DNA of 64,000 nucleotides from Paguma larvata (GCA_030068075.1 CM057828.1:110783699-110847698), one strand, 5' to 3'. Shown: positions 48,502-61,113, counted from the first letter of the stretch. Notes: generated from the letters alone by a model not told the origin. A program made the numbers and translations.

Positions 48502-48679
48502 AGAATATTGGGTTATTGGCTATTGCTTGCAATAATTAGGCCCTCACGTGACAGCTTGGGCATCTTGTTCTAGAGGGGACTTCCTAAGACTCTGTCTATC
48601 TTCCCTAGCACCTTGCTAGGCCCTCAGGGACTCAGTGAGTGTAAGATGTCACTGCCATATAAAAGGAAGGAAAGTGATG

Positions 48680-48905
48680 GGGCGTCTGGGTGACTCAGTC
48701 AGTTAAGTGTCCAACTTCGGCTCAGGTCATGATCCCGTGCTTCATGGGTCCAAGCCCTGCACCAGGCTCTGGGCTGACATCTTGGAGCCTGGAGCCTGCT
48801 TCAGATTCTGTGTCTTCCTCTCTCTCTGCTCCTCTCCTGTTTTCATTCTGTCTCTTCGTCTCCCAAAAGTAAATAAATATTAAAAAAAATTTTTTTAAAT
48901 AATAA
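48680..48905 (+). mobile_element. Can-SINE with 21-bp target-site duplication
   Basis: Sense SINE with 21-base copies at 48659-48679 and 48906-48926 that differ at one position. It is the third SINE within 0.95 kb. Confidence 0.95.
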
Positions 48906-50149
48906 ATAAAAGGAAGGAAAATGATGCTTCTTTTAGGATCACTATAGCCAGTCATCGGGAACTTGCCTTCCTGCTTTGTCATCACTGGTGTTGAAGCCCA
49001 GGTGAACATTCATGACATGTGCACTGGTGCGGGGTGGGAGGGTTGTTAAATATGGGAGGTGCAAAAGAGTGAGTCAGACCACCAGGCACTGTGGAGCTGC
49101 TGTCGCTGCTCCTGGGACCGTAGAGAATGTCTGCCTTCTCGTTGAAAGCCAAGGAGTTCTACTGCCTCCCGCACTCCCCCTCACAGAGTCTTGGGGGAGA
49201 TGGATGGTGGTCTTAGGGGAAGAAATTGGTTTTCTCTCTGCTCTAACTAAAGCTCCATCCCTGCCTTTGTAAAGGCCAGCCACCCACTTCTACCTCATTT
49301 TCTTCTTGCCCACACATCTCACAGATTTAGCCTGCCCGTCTCCATCATTTTCATTATCCAATCTCCTGCCCGAATTTCTCTCTCCCTGAGCTCACTGAGG
49401 TGTGGGGTAGTTTCCCATCTTTTCCTCCTCCCACACTCTCTCTAAAATGAGCCTACAAAGTCTCCCATTCGGAAGTGCCAAGGAGAACATCTAACTCTCA
49501 CCAGAGACAAGTTCCATTCAAATTGTCTGAGTAGGATATTGGACCCAGTGATTCAGACTTCAGTCCAGGATGGGTTCAGGCTCATGCATTCTAAACTATG
49601 GTGTGAGTCTGAATCCCTCTGATCATTTCATCCTTTTCCCTAGTATTCCCTGTGGCTTTGGGACAAACTTTATGTACATTGTGCCCTAGAATTCTAGCTC
49701 TTTCCATGGTCCATGCCCCCAATGAACTTGCGGTTCCCAATTTTGCTCCTGATGGATGAGTCCATGACTCTCATCTCTTGAAGTTATTATTTGTTTCTGG
49801 ACCCATTTCTACACTTCTAGTTCAGCATTGCTGATATTTAACCAGTCGATTATTAAAGCTGATTCTATCCCTGAGTGAACTGTGGTTTATAAACTATTAT
49901 TCTAAAGTAAGTCCTAGGCCAGCCTTACCAGTGGCCCTGTGGCCTCAGCTATGGGTGCATGTGTCCCCGGTATTTTGCCTGTATTGCCTCAGTGCTAACT
50001 GCAGCCTGCTTTTAGCTGTCCCCTTTCTAAGCTGACATCCTCATCCAACCTGACCTAACTTGAGATTTGGGGTTGGAAGTATGTTTAGTACTCAAATCTT
50101 TTGCACTTCCTATGTCCTGGTATCATAACATTTATCCTGCTGTGTTTTA

Positions 50150-50285
50150 ATTATTTGCTGATGTGTGGCTCTCCCAGGCCAGACCACAGACTCCTCTTGG
50201 GCAAGGACTGCATCTCACTGATCCTTGGATCATGAGTGCCTAACACAAGACAAGTGCTCAGAAAAATATTTATGAACCACTCAGG
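50150..50285 (+). mobile_element. L2 3' end fragment
   Basis: GGGCAAGGACTGCATCTCAC, then GTGCCTAACACAAGACAAGTGCTCAG and ATATTTATGAAC match the L2 3' terminal pattern. Confidence 0.6.
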
Positions 50286-50789
50286 TTAGCCGTTAAGTTC
50301 CTCTAGGGAAGAGACCTTACAGAATCCAAAAACCAGCCTTGCTGTGGACAGGACTTTGTCCCAGAAGCAGTAATCATAATAAATGACCAAATTAGCAAGA
50401 GGTAGGCTGTTCCCATTCATCCTGGAGAATTTTTTGCAGGTTTGTTTGTTTCTGTTTGCTTATTTGTCATTTTTAAATAAAGTGGAACTTCTCTCTGGAA
50501 GTCACGTCATGTTGAGTCAGCTGACAACAGTCAGAAAAATAATGCTGTGTTCCACTTTTTTTTTCACGGTCAGTAGGAGTCAAGGTTCAGTGCACACAAG
50601 TCATACCATCCATCACCTGAGGAGCTACAATGAAGAGAAGCTTCCAGAAAGATTTGAGCAGCCTGGACCATAAAGGCCTGCTCTCACAGTCACTCTGCCT
50701 TGTTGCGTGCCTGTGTCTTCCAAACCCACCTCCCGGGAGACAGAGGAGCAAGCATCGGAGAGCAAACAGTGGGCGTTAGCCCTGGGGGT

Positions 50790-50930
50790 GTACAAGTCAC
50801 AACAGCTTTGAGCTGGACTCCTGCTATGCCACTGACCTCATCTCCCTGAGCCTCAATTTCCTCATCAATAAGATGAGAATGCTACTCATCTTACAACATC
50901 TTCCCAGGATTAGTGATCCTATATTCGTGC
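50790..50930 (+). mobile_element. MIR fragment
   Basis: TGCCACTGACCTCATCTCCC, then GAGCCTCAATTTCCTCATCA and TAAGATGAGAATGCTACTC is MIR in sense order. Confidence 0.7.
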
Positions 50931-51623
50931 CATTATAACTGTGCACTACAATCTGTGCGTCTAGGCACAGACCACATTCTCAAGCTAGCACATAATGAAA
51001 ATCAAGGAATCCCTAATGCATTATTCATCACACCTTGACATGACTTTTATGTAACATTCAGCCAGACTATCTTCGATCTATTTCTTCTTCATTTGCTATT
51101 CTGAGCTCAGAACATAGGATAACTAGCTCATCAGTTCAAGCTGATTTTTTTTTTTTAATGAGCATCTGCTTGCCAAGGTCTCAGGTTCCTGAACGTACCT
51201 GGTTTCCTGAAGTTGAGGTACAAACTGATGGAGACTCGGCCAGTGTCATGAAATTTCTCAGATAATTAAGGCTGCCTGGCATGTATGCAACGTGTATCTA
51301 TTTGGAGACACTGTGGGAAGGTGAATCAAGCAAGAGCTCAAATTTTCCAGTGAGAAACTGTAGAATTTTAATGAGCTTTGAGTCCATTTCTCTGCTGGAA
51401 ATAGCAGATCTCTAAGCATTTCTTCAATAGCATTACAGTAATTATAACAATTCTGAAAGGAATAATTTACGGGCTGTATTTTTGTAAGCTTGGAGGAACA
51501 AGAAAGGTCACATCCGGTTCTGCATTTCATACATGCCTAGGGTCACTGTCAGATAGATGGTTAAAAATATGAGTGACAATACAGTAGATGACTTGGTTCA
51601 TGGTTTCCACCAACATCTTAAGA

Positions 51624-51830
51624 CAGTACTGTCCAGTTTAACTTCCTGTGATAATAGAAGTGCCCAGATTTGTACTGTCTCATAATGGTGGCCACTGGCC
51701 ACACATGGTCATCGAGCACTTGAAATGTGGTTAATGAGACTAAGTACTGAATTTTTAACTTTACTCAATGTTAACTAATGAAATTTAAATACCACATGTG
51801 GCTAGAGGCTATCGTATTGTACAACACAGC
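51624..51830. mobile_element. Non-autonomous hAT-type DNA transposon (MITE)
   Basis: It starts CAGTACTGTCCAG and ends TTGTACAACACAG, imperfect terminal inverted repeats. Internal copies of CCACATGTGGCTA and GAGCACTTGAAATGTGG are typical of this ancient mammalian family. The 8-base flanks TCTTAAGA and CTCTAAGG could be a decayed target-site duplication. Confidence 0.75.
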
Positions 51831-52399
51831 TCTAAGGTACCAGCTGAAGCCCACTCCAGCCGCCTTGCCATTTAGAGCATCAAAGTGCCTAGGAGGAAAC
51901 TCAAAAGGCACAGAGGGAGCCACAAAGCCCATGTACCCAAGCTCATCTGAAGCCTCTTGATTTGGTTCTCTGATTTTTCATTCCACAACAGACTGGAGCA
52001 TTCAATTATAGAGAAAGGCAGACACAATGACAGCAACTGGAAATGAAAAGGGTTGAAAACACCCCAGGACTCAAAGAGAAAAATAGTCTAGGATTACTGA
52101 GCATAGGACAAGCAACCTTTATACCTCAAAAGTACAATATTTGATGCATTGCACCACTGAGAAAAATGTTAAGAATTCAGAGACATAAGCTTCAGGAAGG
52201 ATAGAAAATGAGCAAACTTCATCCGGACCTTTGTCCATCGAAGGTGGTAAAAATATAGGCATTTTTGGCACACAAATGAGTGAATTTTGGTTATCTGAAA
52301 AGTCCAGCTACTCCATGCATCTCATTCTTCCCACAAGGAAGAAATTGTAGTTCTGTATGATGTCCTACTGCTCTTGAGACAAATCCTAGACAATGACGG

Positions 52400-52875
52400 T
52401 GACTCCCTGGGCTGCCTGATGCGGCTTTGTCCACTCCTCCTGCCTTACTTCATCCCAACCTCCTGACTCTTTGTTTTCTAGCTATGCTGGCCTTCCCTCT
52501 GTTTCCTGGAGGTGCCATGAACCCTCCTCCATAGAGTTTGCATGTGTCGTTCCCTCTATCTAGAAGGATTCTTCCACCCGACCTCTTTCCTCGCCCTCTC
52601 AAGATCCCAGTTCTAATGCCACCCCTTGAAAAGGCTGCTTACACCTCCAGCCCTCCTCAGCGAATGCAGACTTGGCTCCTTTGTTATTCACGCTTCCACA
52701 TGAACTCCTTTGCCCAGAACACCTACTTGAACATACATAGTCACCAGTGAGATCATCCAATTTATTCACTTGTATACTCCAAGAGACAGGGATTATGTTT
52801 GGCCCAATTCACCCATCTTTGTATCCTCAGTAGCTGGCTTATGTTCAATAAATGCTAAATGAAATAATGAATGAA
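52400..52875 (+). mobile_element. L2 LINE 3' portion
   Basis: The order is CGTTCCCTCTATCTAGAAGG, GATCCCAGTTCTAATGCCACC, AAAAGGCTGCTTACACCTCC, ACTCCAAGAGACAGGGATTATG and finally TTCAATAAATGCTAAATG with a GAATGAATT tail. These are the L2 3' landmarks. Confidence 0.8.
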
Positions 52876-53352
52876 TTCTGGTTTGTTTATAAGATCTTTA
52901 GAATGACAAGTGTCCTCTTATTCCTAACACGTTCACATCTTTTGTAAAGTCTCTTTAGTCTCTGGGATAACTCATATCTTTAATCACCATGCCAAAGTTC
53001 TTACTGTCCCATAACTTTTTGCCATGAAATCTCCAACCTAAAAATCCCCCTCTCGCTCCCTTATTTATTCCACTTACTACCTTTGCTCCCAGACTTCCCA
53101 TTTCCTTAAAAGAGTTGGCTCTTGTGCTGGCAAGCTAAACTGCATCCGTGTTTCTTTCCTTAGCAGTCCTTTTTCTTGACTTTTTCCCACTGTTTCCTTC
53201 ACTTGACTTTGCTGATAGCCTCTGAACTTCTTGTTTGCAGTCTTTCTGCCAGGAAAGCTGTGTTGTCTTTTGAAATTTTTAGTATATCCTCCACCCGGAC
53301 TTTTTCTGTTATCTCTTCCATAGACTTCCTCTAAATTTCATTTTTTGTTTTA

Positions 53353-53357
53353 AATAT

Positions 53358-53404
<47 letters not shown>

Positions 53405-53578
53405 TTGAGAGAAAATGCCTGCATAGGGGAGGAGCAGAGGGAGAGAGAAAATCCTAAGCAGGCTCTGTGCTGTTGGCATGGAGCCTGACACAGGGCTCGA
53501 TCCCACAAACTGTGAGATCATGACCTGAGCTGAAATCAAGAGTCAGATGCTTAATGGACTGAACCACCCAGGAACCCC
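53353..53578 (-). mobile_element. Can-SINE with expanded (ATTT)n tail
   Basis: Antisense SINE whose tail is a tetranucleotide (TTTA) array at 53355-53406. The head ends in a decayed GGGGTTCCTGGGTGGTTCAG. I found no clear target-site copy. Confidence 0.88.
53355..53406. repeat. (TTTA)n microsatellite in a SINE tail
   Basis: About thirteen units; forms the tail of the antisense SINE at 53353-53578. Confidence 0.93.
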
Positions 53579-53989
53579 AATCTGCTTAGTTTTCATGTTT
53601 GCCCTTAAAAGTATTAAAAAGTGGGAAAAATGAAATCTACAATTATCTCCAACACTTCTTACTCCCTACCTTCGAAACATAAAACATTAGGAAAGAAAGG
53701 TCTCAGCTTAATCATTTCCAAAACTTTCATTTCCAAAACCATCTTCCCATTTTCTGTCTCATTACAGTTTTATCTAAACAAATAAGGGGTAAAAAGCAAA
53801 CAAACAAGAAAACCTCACAAAAAAACAAAAACTTTCATTAGTCCAAACCCCCTCCCTAAACTAAATCAACTATTTATATCTCAGACTGCATTCTCTTTTT
53901 CCGAATGAGCTTCCCTCACTGGTTAAATGGTTATCTTTCTCATAGACCTTATTTAGTATCAAAGTCTTGATATAAATTACAACTCTCTT

Positions 53990-54290
53990 TAGCAAGTATT
54001 TATTGAGTACTCTCTATGGGCCAGGCACTATGCTAGGGAAGTAGCAAAGAATAAGATAGGGGAAAAAAATCCCTGTCTTCATTTATAGGGAGAAATACAA
54101 TAAGCATGAATGTATATAAAATAATTTTAGATAGTGATAAGCTCAACAGATAATGTTACATGATCATTGATAGATATAACAACAGAGAGTCTGAGTTTAT
54201 AGCTCCTAACACACAGGAATGTTGTGACAATTAAGTGAGCTAATATGTGCATAATGTACAGAGGAGTATCCATTACTCGGTAGAAACTGT
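53990..54290. mobile_element. Ancient interspersed repeats (L2/MIR class)
   Basis: TATTTATTGAGTACTCTCTATG then CCAGGCACTATGCTAGG is a common ancient repeat start. At 54195-54290 GTGACAATTAAGTGAGCTAA is MIR-like. Exact families are uncertain. Confidence 0.5.
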
Positions 54291-54333
54291 GGGTTTGTTT
54301 TTAAGCACAGACTCCTGTCACAAACGTGTTTAA

Positions 54334-54382
54334 AATTATTATTATTATTATTATTATTTATTATTATTATTATCGTTATTAT
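54334..54382. repeat. (ATT)n microsatellite
   Basis: Fourteen or so trinucleotide units with one TTTA and one TCG interruption. Confidence 0.92.
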
Positions 54383-54715
54383 TTGATGAAAGATTATCCA
54401 CTCATTTAAGAGATATTTATGGGATGTCTACTGTGAGCAAGATACTAAACATGCATGTGAAACAGTGCAATGAAGAACAGAAACCCTGCCACATTCTGAC
54501 TTCAAATGCAGGGCTGAAACAATGAGCCAACTCCACTGTGGCCCCTGCCTGGGAAAGGCCAGCTGGGACGGAGGCTGAGCTGGTGCACTATGCTTCAGAA
54601 CACTCTTGGTGACTCACCTCTCGCCTAGTCAACTTCACATGGCTCTAGAGGGCAGAGCCCTGGTTATACTTTTGTCATAATATTTACAGGTGTAGTATAA
54701 GGATAGGAAGGCCAG

Positions 54716-54903
54716 CGTGCCTGGGTGGCTCAGTCGGGTAAGTGTCCGACTTTGGCTCAGGTCATGATCTTGTAGTTTGTGGGTTCGAGTCCCTCGTTGG
54801 GCTCTCTGCTGTCAGCACAGAGCCTGCTTCAGATCCTCTGTCTCCCTCTCTCTGCTCCTTTCCCGCTCAGGCTCTTTCTTTGTCTCAAAAGTAAGTAAAC
54901 GTT
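54716..54903 (+). mobile_element. Can-SINE, first half of a composite insertion
   Basis: Sense SINE with normal head but very short tail (AAAAGTAAGTAAACG). It runs straight into a second, head-truncated SINE. The target-site copy AGGAAGGCCAG at 54705-54715 is matched only after the second element. Confidence 0.9.
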
Positions 54904-55128
54904 TTGAGGCATGTTAAGCACCCAACTCTTAATTTTGGCTCAGATCATGATTTCCTGGTTTTATGGGTTCAAGTCTGACATTGGGCTATGCACTGGCAGC
55001 ACGGAGCTTGCTTGAGATCCTCTCTCTCCCATGCTCTCTGCCTCTCCCTCTTTCATGCTGTCTCTCAAAATAAATAAATAAACTTTAAAATAAATAAATA
55101 AATAATCAAACAGTTAAAAAAAAAAAAA
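54904..55128 (+). mobile_element. Can-SINE, headless second half of a composite insertion
   Basis: The sequence starts inside the SINE (GTTAAGCACCCAACTC, missing the first 20 or so bases) and ends in AAATAAATA repeats and a poly-A run. The right target-site copy AGGAGGGCCAG lies at 55129-55139. Confidence 0.88.
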
Positions 55129-55139
55129 AGGAGGGCCAG

Positions 55140-55215
55140 AACCCAGATACACAGATTCAAAGTTAGAAGGAACTTCGTAAGTCATATGTGTATTTCACAG
55201 ATGAAGAAATCTATA
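55140..55215 (-). mobile_element. Ancient repeat fragment
   Basis: TTAGAAGGAACTTCGTAAGTC then TTTCACAGATGAAGAAATC resembles the antisense start of MIR3/L2-class repeats. Confidence 0.4.
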
Positions 55216-55231
55216 TACATTATATATTTAT

Positions 55232-55261
55232 ATGTGTGTGTGTGCGTGTGTGTTTATATAG

Positions 55262-55298
<37 letters not shown>
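55232..55298. repeat. (TG)n and (CA)n arms facing each other
   Basis: A TG arm at 55232-55252 and a CA arm at 55261-55298 are separated by TTATATA. They form a potential hairpin or cruciform. Confidence 0.88.
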
Positions 55299-55300
<2 letters not shown>

Positions 55301-55989
55301 AAATATCTAGATCTTTTGATCCCAAATAAGTCATTCCTCTATCTCTATTGTTACTGGGATGACCAACAATTTTTCTTTTCAGTTCAATTCACCAACCTTT
55401 TCTGCTGTTTGGTTATGGGCAAAATAGCTCGCAAAGTACTATGAAGCATGAAAAGGAACAAGATTTTGTTCCAGGTTTCAAGGAGCTTGCTGTGTAACAC
55501 AGGAGACATAATTCAAAGTGAGCATGGCTGGTGCTACAGTAAAGGTACAAAGTATCATGGAAACCCATCGAAAGGAATGAACTCCAGCTCACTGGCTCTG
55601 ATGGGAACCAGCTGGTAGGCGGAGATGGGGAGGAAAGGGCAACAAGAAATGAGAGAATCAGGAGCTAACTCACAGAGAGAGGCCTTGGGGCATAGGGCTC
55701 TTTTAAGAAAGAGCTGTGATTTTAGGGGTGCTGGAGGGTAGGGCTCACAGGGCTGGAGAGGGTTGCTGGTGGGAAGAGAGAGAGAAGCGACTGCATGAGG
55801 GGCCCCTCATGGCACGCTGTAGGGGTTTGGACTTGATTCCAGTCCCCACCCCCACCCGCAGTTTTGAGCAGAGGAGTAATTTTGCCAGAGCTGTGCTTTA
55901 TAACTAAACCCACAGGAGGAGAAAAAGAGGCAGGCTCGCGGTTGGCTGAAAGATGGCAGCTGGGTTCTGTTATTCACACGGTTACCTGT

Positions 55990-56210
55990 GATAATAATAG
56001 TTAACTTTGATTGAATGTGCTAAGAGCTTTGCATACATTAACTTACTTAATTGTCATAACATTCCTGAGGGCTAGGAGCTTTTATTATTTCGATATTAGA
56101 GATCAGGAAACTGAAGCTTAGGGAAGTTAAGGTGCTAGAAAGAGGCAGACTGGGGAACCAACCTAGTCAGTTCTATTTCTAAATCTACCCTCTTTACTGC
56201 GGTGCCATTT
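55990..56210 (-). mobile_element. MIR, nearly full length, antisense
   Basis: GTGCTAAGAGCTTTGCATAC, then TTGTCATAACATTCCTGAG, GATCAGGAAACTGAAGCTTAG and GAAAGAGGCAGACTGGG are antisense MIR landmarks. Confidence 0.75.
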
Positions 56211-56548
56211 TGCCCTGCTTTGTTAACTCTAGTTGGCAATGATTTCGCTGAGGAGAGTATCCAGGGGAGAGATGGAAATAATTTTTAGATACCCTTTTAT
56301 GGCTGGTATCAAAAAAGATGACAAGAAGACAAAAGCTGGGCTTCACAGCGCTTCTCTGCAGCCCTGTCTTGTGGGTGACATCTAACCCCTAAGGGGCTCC
56401 TTCTGCCAATTTTCTGGCCCAATTCCTCACCTTCAGTTCGTATGTGCTGAAATCGTAAACATAACTTTACTATTAATTTAAGAAAGTTAAGAATCAGGAA
56501 GGTAAGGATATTAGGAAATAATTCATAGAATACTTTTTGAAAGCCTAC

Positions 56549-56712
56549 ATGTGCCTGGGTGGCTCAGTTGGTTAAGCATCTGACTCTTGATTTTGGTTCA
56601 GGTCATGATCTGGCCATCATGACATGGAGCCCTGCACTGGCCTCCAGGGCTGAGTGTGGAGTCCCGATTGGGATTCTCCTTCTCCTTCTCTCTCGCTCCC
56701 TCCTCTATCATG

Positions 56713-56745
<33 letters not shown>

Positions 56746-56796
56746 ACTCTCTCTTTCTGTCTCTCTCAAAATAAAGAAATAAACATTAAAAAAATT
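56549..56796 (+). mobile_element. Can-SINE with long (CT)n
   Basis: Sense SINE with target-site copies around 56533-56548 and 56796-56811 (TACTTTTBAAAGCCTA). A roughly 60-base CT-rich tract fills the middle. Confidence 0.92.
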
Positions 56797-58971
56797 ACTT
56801 TTCAAAGCCTAAATTAAGCCAATAGGGTAGCTGTTTTATTTTCATCATCTGCTATTATAAATTAGCATTGGCATTAACTGGCATTACTGCTTTGGACAAA
56901 TAAATATAAAACATCCAAGGCTGATTTTTACAATTTGTGTGCACAAGTCCACAGCGGTGGTTTTACATCTTAAATCCTGAAATGACTCAGACCCAGCTTG
57001 AATCCAACTGCGCTAACCCTAATAATCGCTCATATCCAAGAGGCAACATCTCGGAAGGAACAATATCTAGGACAAAGCATCCTGTGGCACTAAGACCCCA
57101 ACCAGTGTTTCTGCCTCAACACAATTCCAGAACATTAAAACCATTATTATAGATGATGCTTTAAACATCATCTATTATTTTAAACGGATGTTTTACAACA
57201 GGGAAGTGTGCATCGTGTAAAAGTGAATGCACTCTCTAGAATTTTATCACTGCAAAGCCTGCAGTGGCACAGAGGGTTAATTTGGATGAACCTGTTGGGC
57301 CGTACATCTTTGAGCTTGGACGACTTGTAAGGTGCTCATTCTCTCATTTAATTTCTCAGTTATTATCCTCCTGGCTGGACGTGCTAGGGAGGTAGCCACC
57401 GGCTAAAACTAGGGAGTCTGGAGCTGTATGCAAGAACCCCTACACGCTGTCCCGCACACATCACTCGGTTTTTATGCACTTCTCTTCTGTAATCTCTCTT
57501 CATCCCCATGGCAGCCCTGACCCTTGATTAAGACTTCAGAACATGGACACGGTCTTGCATCGTTCTCCCAGCAGGACTATGATGGGTTTATAATGAGCTT
57601 ACCCAAAGATATGTTCGATGAATAAATATATAAAGTAATTCATGTTTAATGAAATCAGAAAACGCATCATCCAAAGGCGTCAGTCCTGAAGCCCCATCAT
57701 TTCAGAATGAAGATGAAATTCTTATTTGCTTTTTAATAGCTTATGGGACAACTTCCTGAAAAATCTTAAAAAAATCTTTTGGCCGTACTATTTAATAAAA
57801 TATGCACCCTATCCTGGTGGGTCCTTCTTCCACTTAGGACACCTTGGTTATTAAGTTATGTCCCAGAAAACTGTCAAGAGCCCTATTTTGTGATGACAGT
57901 GGCCTTATATGGCAGTGGCTGTTGTGGAGTGTCAGTACAGTGTACTTGGCTTTCAGAAGCTTCCTCTTTACTTGGGCTTGGAGCTGGAGAAGTACAGGCA
58001 TCCAGCCTTATGATTTATCAAATGCTGCTTTGCAATGGAGAGATGAAAATTTAATCAGAAAGACTTCTGGCATGGAAAGATATTATGCACACAAAGTGAG
58101 AGGCTCATCACCCCCATCATCCCTGGCGACACCAAGCGCCCTCCTTGGTGTCCTTAGCCAGCAGGGAAGGATGGCAGGGACCATCACTCACCGGAGTTTC
58201 CATGGAGTCTGTGAGAGGAGATTTTTGCCACTAAATACTCTTTCCTAAGTCAAAGTTGTCCATCCTAGGTAGTAAATGCCTTCTTCATAAATATATGTCA
58301 GCCTACATTTTGATGGAAGAGAAAACCCCCATGTATTTCACATGAAAAATAGAAATTAGCTCATGCATGCTTTTGGCAAGTTCCCAAAAACACGCTCCCC
58401 CCTGAACACCAGAAGAAGCTGTCTCTCCACCCCTGCATCTGAAGGCAGCTGAGCTTGGAGTCCTTGGCCCAACTTGGCCAGTTGAAATACATGAGCCAGA
58501 GCTGTAGACTGAGAACCTTGCAGCTGCTCCCCACCAGCCTCTAGGGGCCAAGCTCCTTTGTTCTTCCCCAGGCTGCCTTCCTTACATGCCCTTGCACTCA
58601 GGGATCTTTAGACACTTCTGTCACGTGCACTGAGGTCATTCTCTACCATGGTTCCACAGAGTGCAGAGAATACCCATGTGCAGAGCAGAACTTGCTCCAT
58701 GGGACAAAGAAACTGTGTGAGGCTTCAAAGCCTCTCTGTCTCAGGAATGTCCTTATAAACTCTCTGAATGAAAAGTCTGGACTTTACTCATTACTGACCT
58801 TTCACCTGGGCTACAGGTGGTTAGATGAGGTTAGTTTTACAGTTTTTGGGGAGACTGAGGGGGTAGAGGAGGCAGGGAAAGAAGGTGGACCCACAGGTCA
58901 ATTGCCAAATCTCTCTCTGTTCCCCACCCCCACTCTTGCTTCTGAACAGGTGGAAAGTATTCTGGAATACT

Positions 58972-59026
58972 AACTCCTCACTGCTTCATCCTCTTCCTAA
59001 ACTCCTCACTGCTTCATCATCTTCCT
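58972..59026. repeat. 28-bp tandem duplication
   Basis: AACTCCTCACTGCTTCATC plus nine bases is repeated at 58972 and 59000 with one C/A difference, inside a long pyrimidine-rich region (58980-59280). Confidence 0.92.
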
Positions 59027-59899
59027 AACCCACCTCTCCCTCCCCTCTCTCCCTCCCCGCTTCCTGTGTTGTGCTCCCTCATCTGTGCCCTACCTCCCCC
59101 TACTTTCTTCTCTTCTGCACCAACATTGCCCAACTCTGGGTTTCTCCCTGTGCCCTTCCCCTGCCCCTCTTTCCTTTGCTCCCTCTCTTCTTCTACCCAC
59201 CCTTACCGGAGCAACACTTCCATGTTTCCCTCCCTCTCCGTGACTCTCTCCCCTCTCTCTGGAGCTCAGTCCATTCTCTGAGTTCCATAGATGTCCTGGA
59301 TGTTTGACCTTCACCTAAGACAAGGATCTCCCTTCTGGTCTCCTCGAGTCTGGGACTGTGTCTGCCGCTGCCACCTGGGCGTGTATGTTCAGATCTCTTG
59401 TTGTCTTCTCAAACTCAGTGTAAAAAAGCTTCCCTTTTCCTGCTCCCAGAGACTCTTTCTCCCAACTTCCTCTCATGGTTAATGGAGTTACTGATTCCTC
59501 AGTCTTCCAAGTTCAAAATTTGAAGTTACTTTGATTGACACTTCAGCCAGTCATCTAGTTTTACTGATTTTCCTTAAATATCTCCCTGCTAGGCATTCCT
59601 CCCACTCTGTTCTCCTTGCTGCTGCTGCCTTAGCTCTGGCTCTCATGACCTCAAACCTTGACTGTCTCTAGAACTACTTTGCTGATCCTACCTATCTCCC
59701 TACAATGCAAAGGTTGGGTGGATGGCAGAAGGGCACTATGGCTCTAGCTACCTGGGCTGGGGGTAGGGAGGCTGGGAGCACGGTCAGTACTGATATATGG
59801 AACAGTTCTGGCTCTCTCCTCACCTCTCTGCGGATGCACCAGCAGGGAGGGGAGGCCTCAGGCCCAGGGCTGTGGGGAATAAGCATAATTTGATCTTCA

Positions 59900-60050
59900 G
59901 TTATTTTGCAAAACTGTTAAAAAACCGAGTTCCTGCAATACCAAACCCTGTTCTGGGTACTGAGACGCAACCATGAACAAAACAGTCCCTGCCCCATGGA
60001 GATCACCTAGTCACAGGAGAGATAGATAAATAAGCATGTAATGTGACAAG
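59900..60050. mobile_element. Ancient interspersed repeat
   Basis: CTGTTCTGGGTACTGAGACGC, then ATGAACAAAACAGTCCCTGCC and ATAAATAAGCATGTAATGTG belongs to a widespread ancient mammalian repeat. I cannot name the family with confidence. Confidence 0.5.
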
Positions 60051-60092
60051 AAGTGGTAAATCATAAGACTTATCTATCGAGTATAGAGCCGA

Positions 60093-60298
60093 GGGGCACC
60101 TGGGAGGCTCAGTCTGTTGAGCGTCTGACTTTGGCTCAGACGATGATCTCACACTTCATGGGTTCGAACCCCACATCAGGCTCACTGCTGTCAGCATGGA
60201 GCCTGCTTGCGATTCTCTCTGTCCCTCTCTCTCTGCCCCTCCCCGACTCATGCTCTCTCTCTCTCAAAAATAAATAAAAAATATTTATTAAAAAAAAA
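60093..60298 (+). mobile_element. Can-SINE inserted at the edge of an L1M
   Basis: Sense SINE with target-site copies ATAGAGCYGA at 60083-60092 and 60299-60308. The L1M relic begins immediately after it. Confidence 0.92.
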
Positions 60299-60299
60299 T

Positions 60300-61113
60300 A
60301 GAGCTGAATAAAAAGAATGAAATGTGAATGGAGCAAATGGCCAACAAATGCATGAAAAAATGCTCAGTGTCATGAGGGAAATGCAAATCAAAACCACAAC
60401 GACATAGCAGTTCACACCCACCAGAATGGCTGTAGTAAAATAAAAATGGAAAGTAACCAACACTGGCAAGAGCATGAGGACATCGAAGCCCTGGCACACA
60501 CTGGCGGGAGGTGAGGATCCTGTGGAACACAGTGTGGAACACACCAAGTTTAACATGGAGTTAAATGACCCTGCAATCCCACTCCTACGCGTTCACTCAA
60601 AAGAATTGAAAACATGAGCTCCCACAAAAACTTGCCCATGAATGTCACTGCAGCACTGTTCTCAGTAGCTGAAAGGCAACACAACTCAAATGCCCATCAA
60701 GTGATGAATGGGTGAGCAAAATGTGATGTATGCACACCATGAAATATCACTCAGCCATGCAAAGGAATGAAGTACTGATTCATGCCAAATCGTGGACGAA
60801 CCTTTAAAACTTGATGCTACGATGAAGAAGCCAGATATGAAAGGCCACATATTATATGATTCTGTCTCCGTGAAATGTCCAGAATGGGCCAATCGATAGA
60901 GACAGAAAGCAGATCAGTGGTTGGTTGTCAGGGGCTGAGGGAATGGGGACTGAGGATAGACTTAAAGGGTGTAGGGTAGTCCTTCGTGATGACGGAAAAG
61001 TGATCTGGAATTGGATGATTACACCATGTTGTGAACGCACTAAATGCCACTTAACAGTACATGTTAAAAATGCTTTAAGAAAAAATATTATGTGCATTTT
61101 ACCACAACAAGAA
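60300..61113 (+). mobile_element. Old LINE-1 (L1M type) 3' fragment, sense
   Basis: It runs from AAATGGCCAACAAATGCATG through CAAATCAAAACCACAACGAC, the ATATCACTCAGCCATGCAAA stretch and GGATGATTACACCATGTTGTG to a TTTTACCACAACAAG end. These are L1 ORF2-to-3' UTR landmarks in sense order. All frames are broken. Confidence 0.9.
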
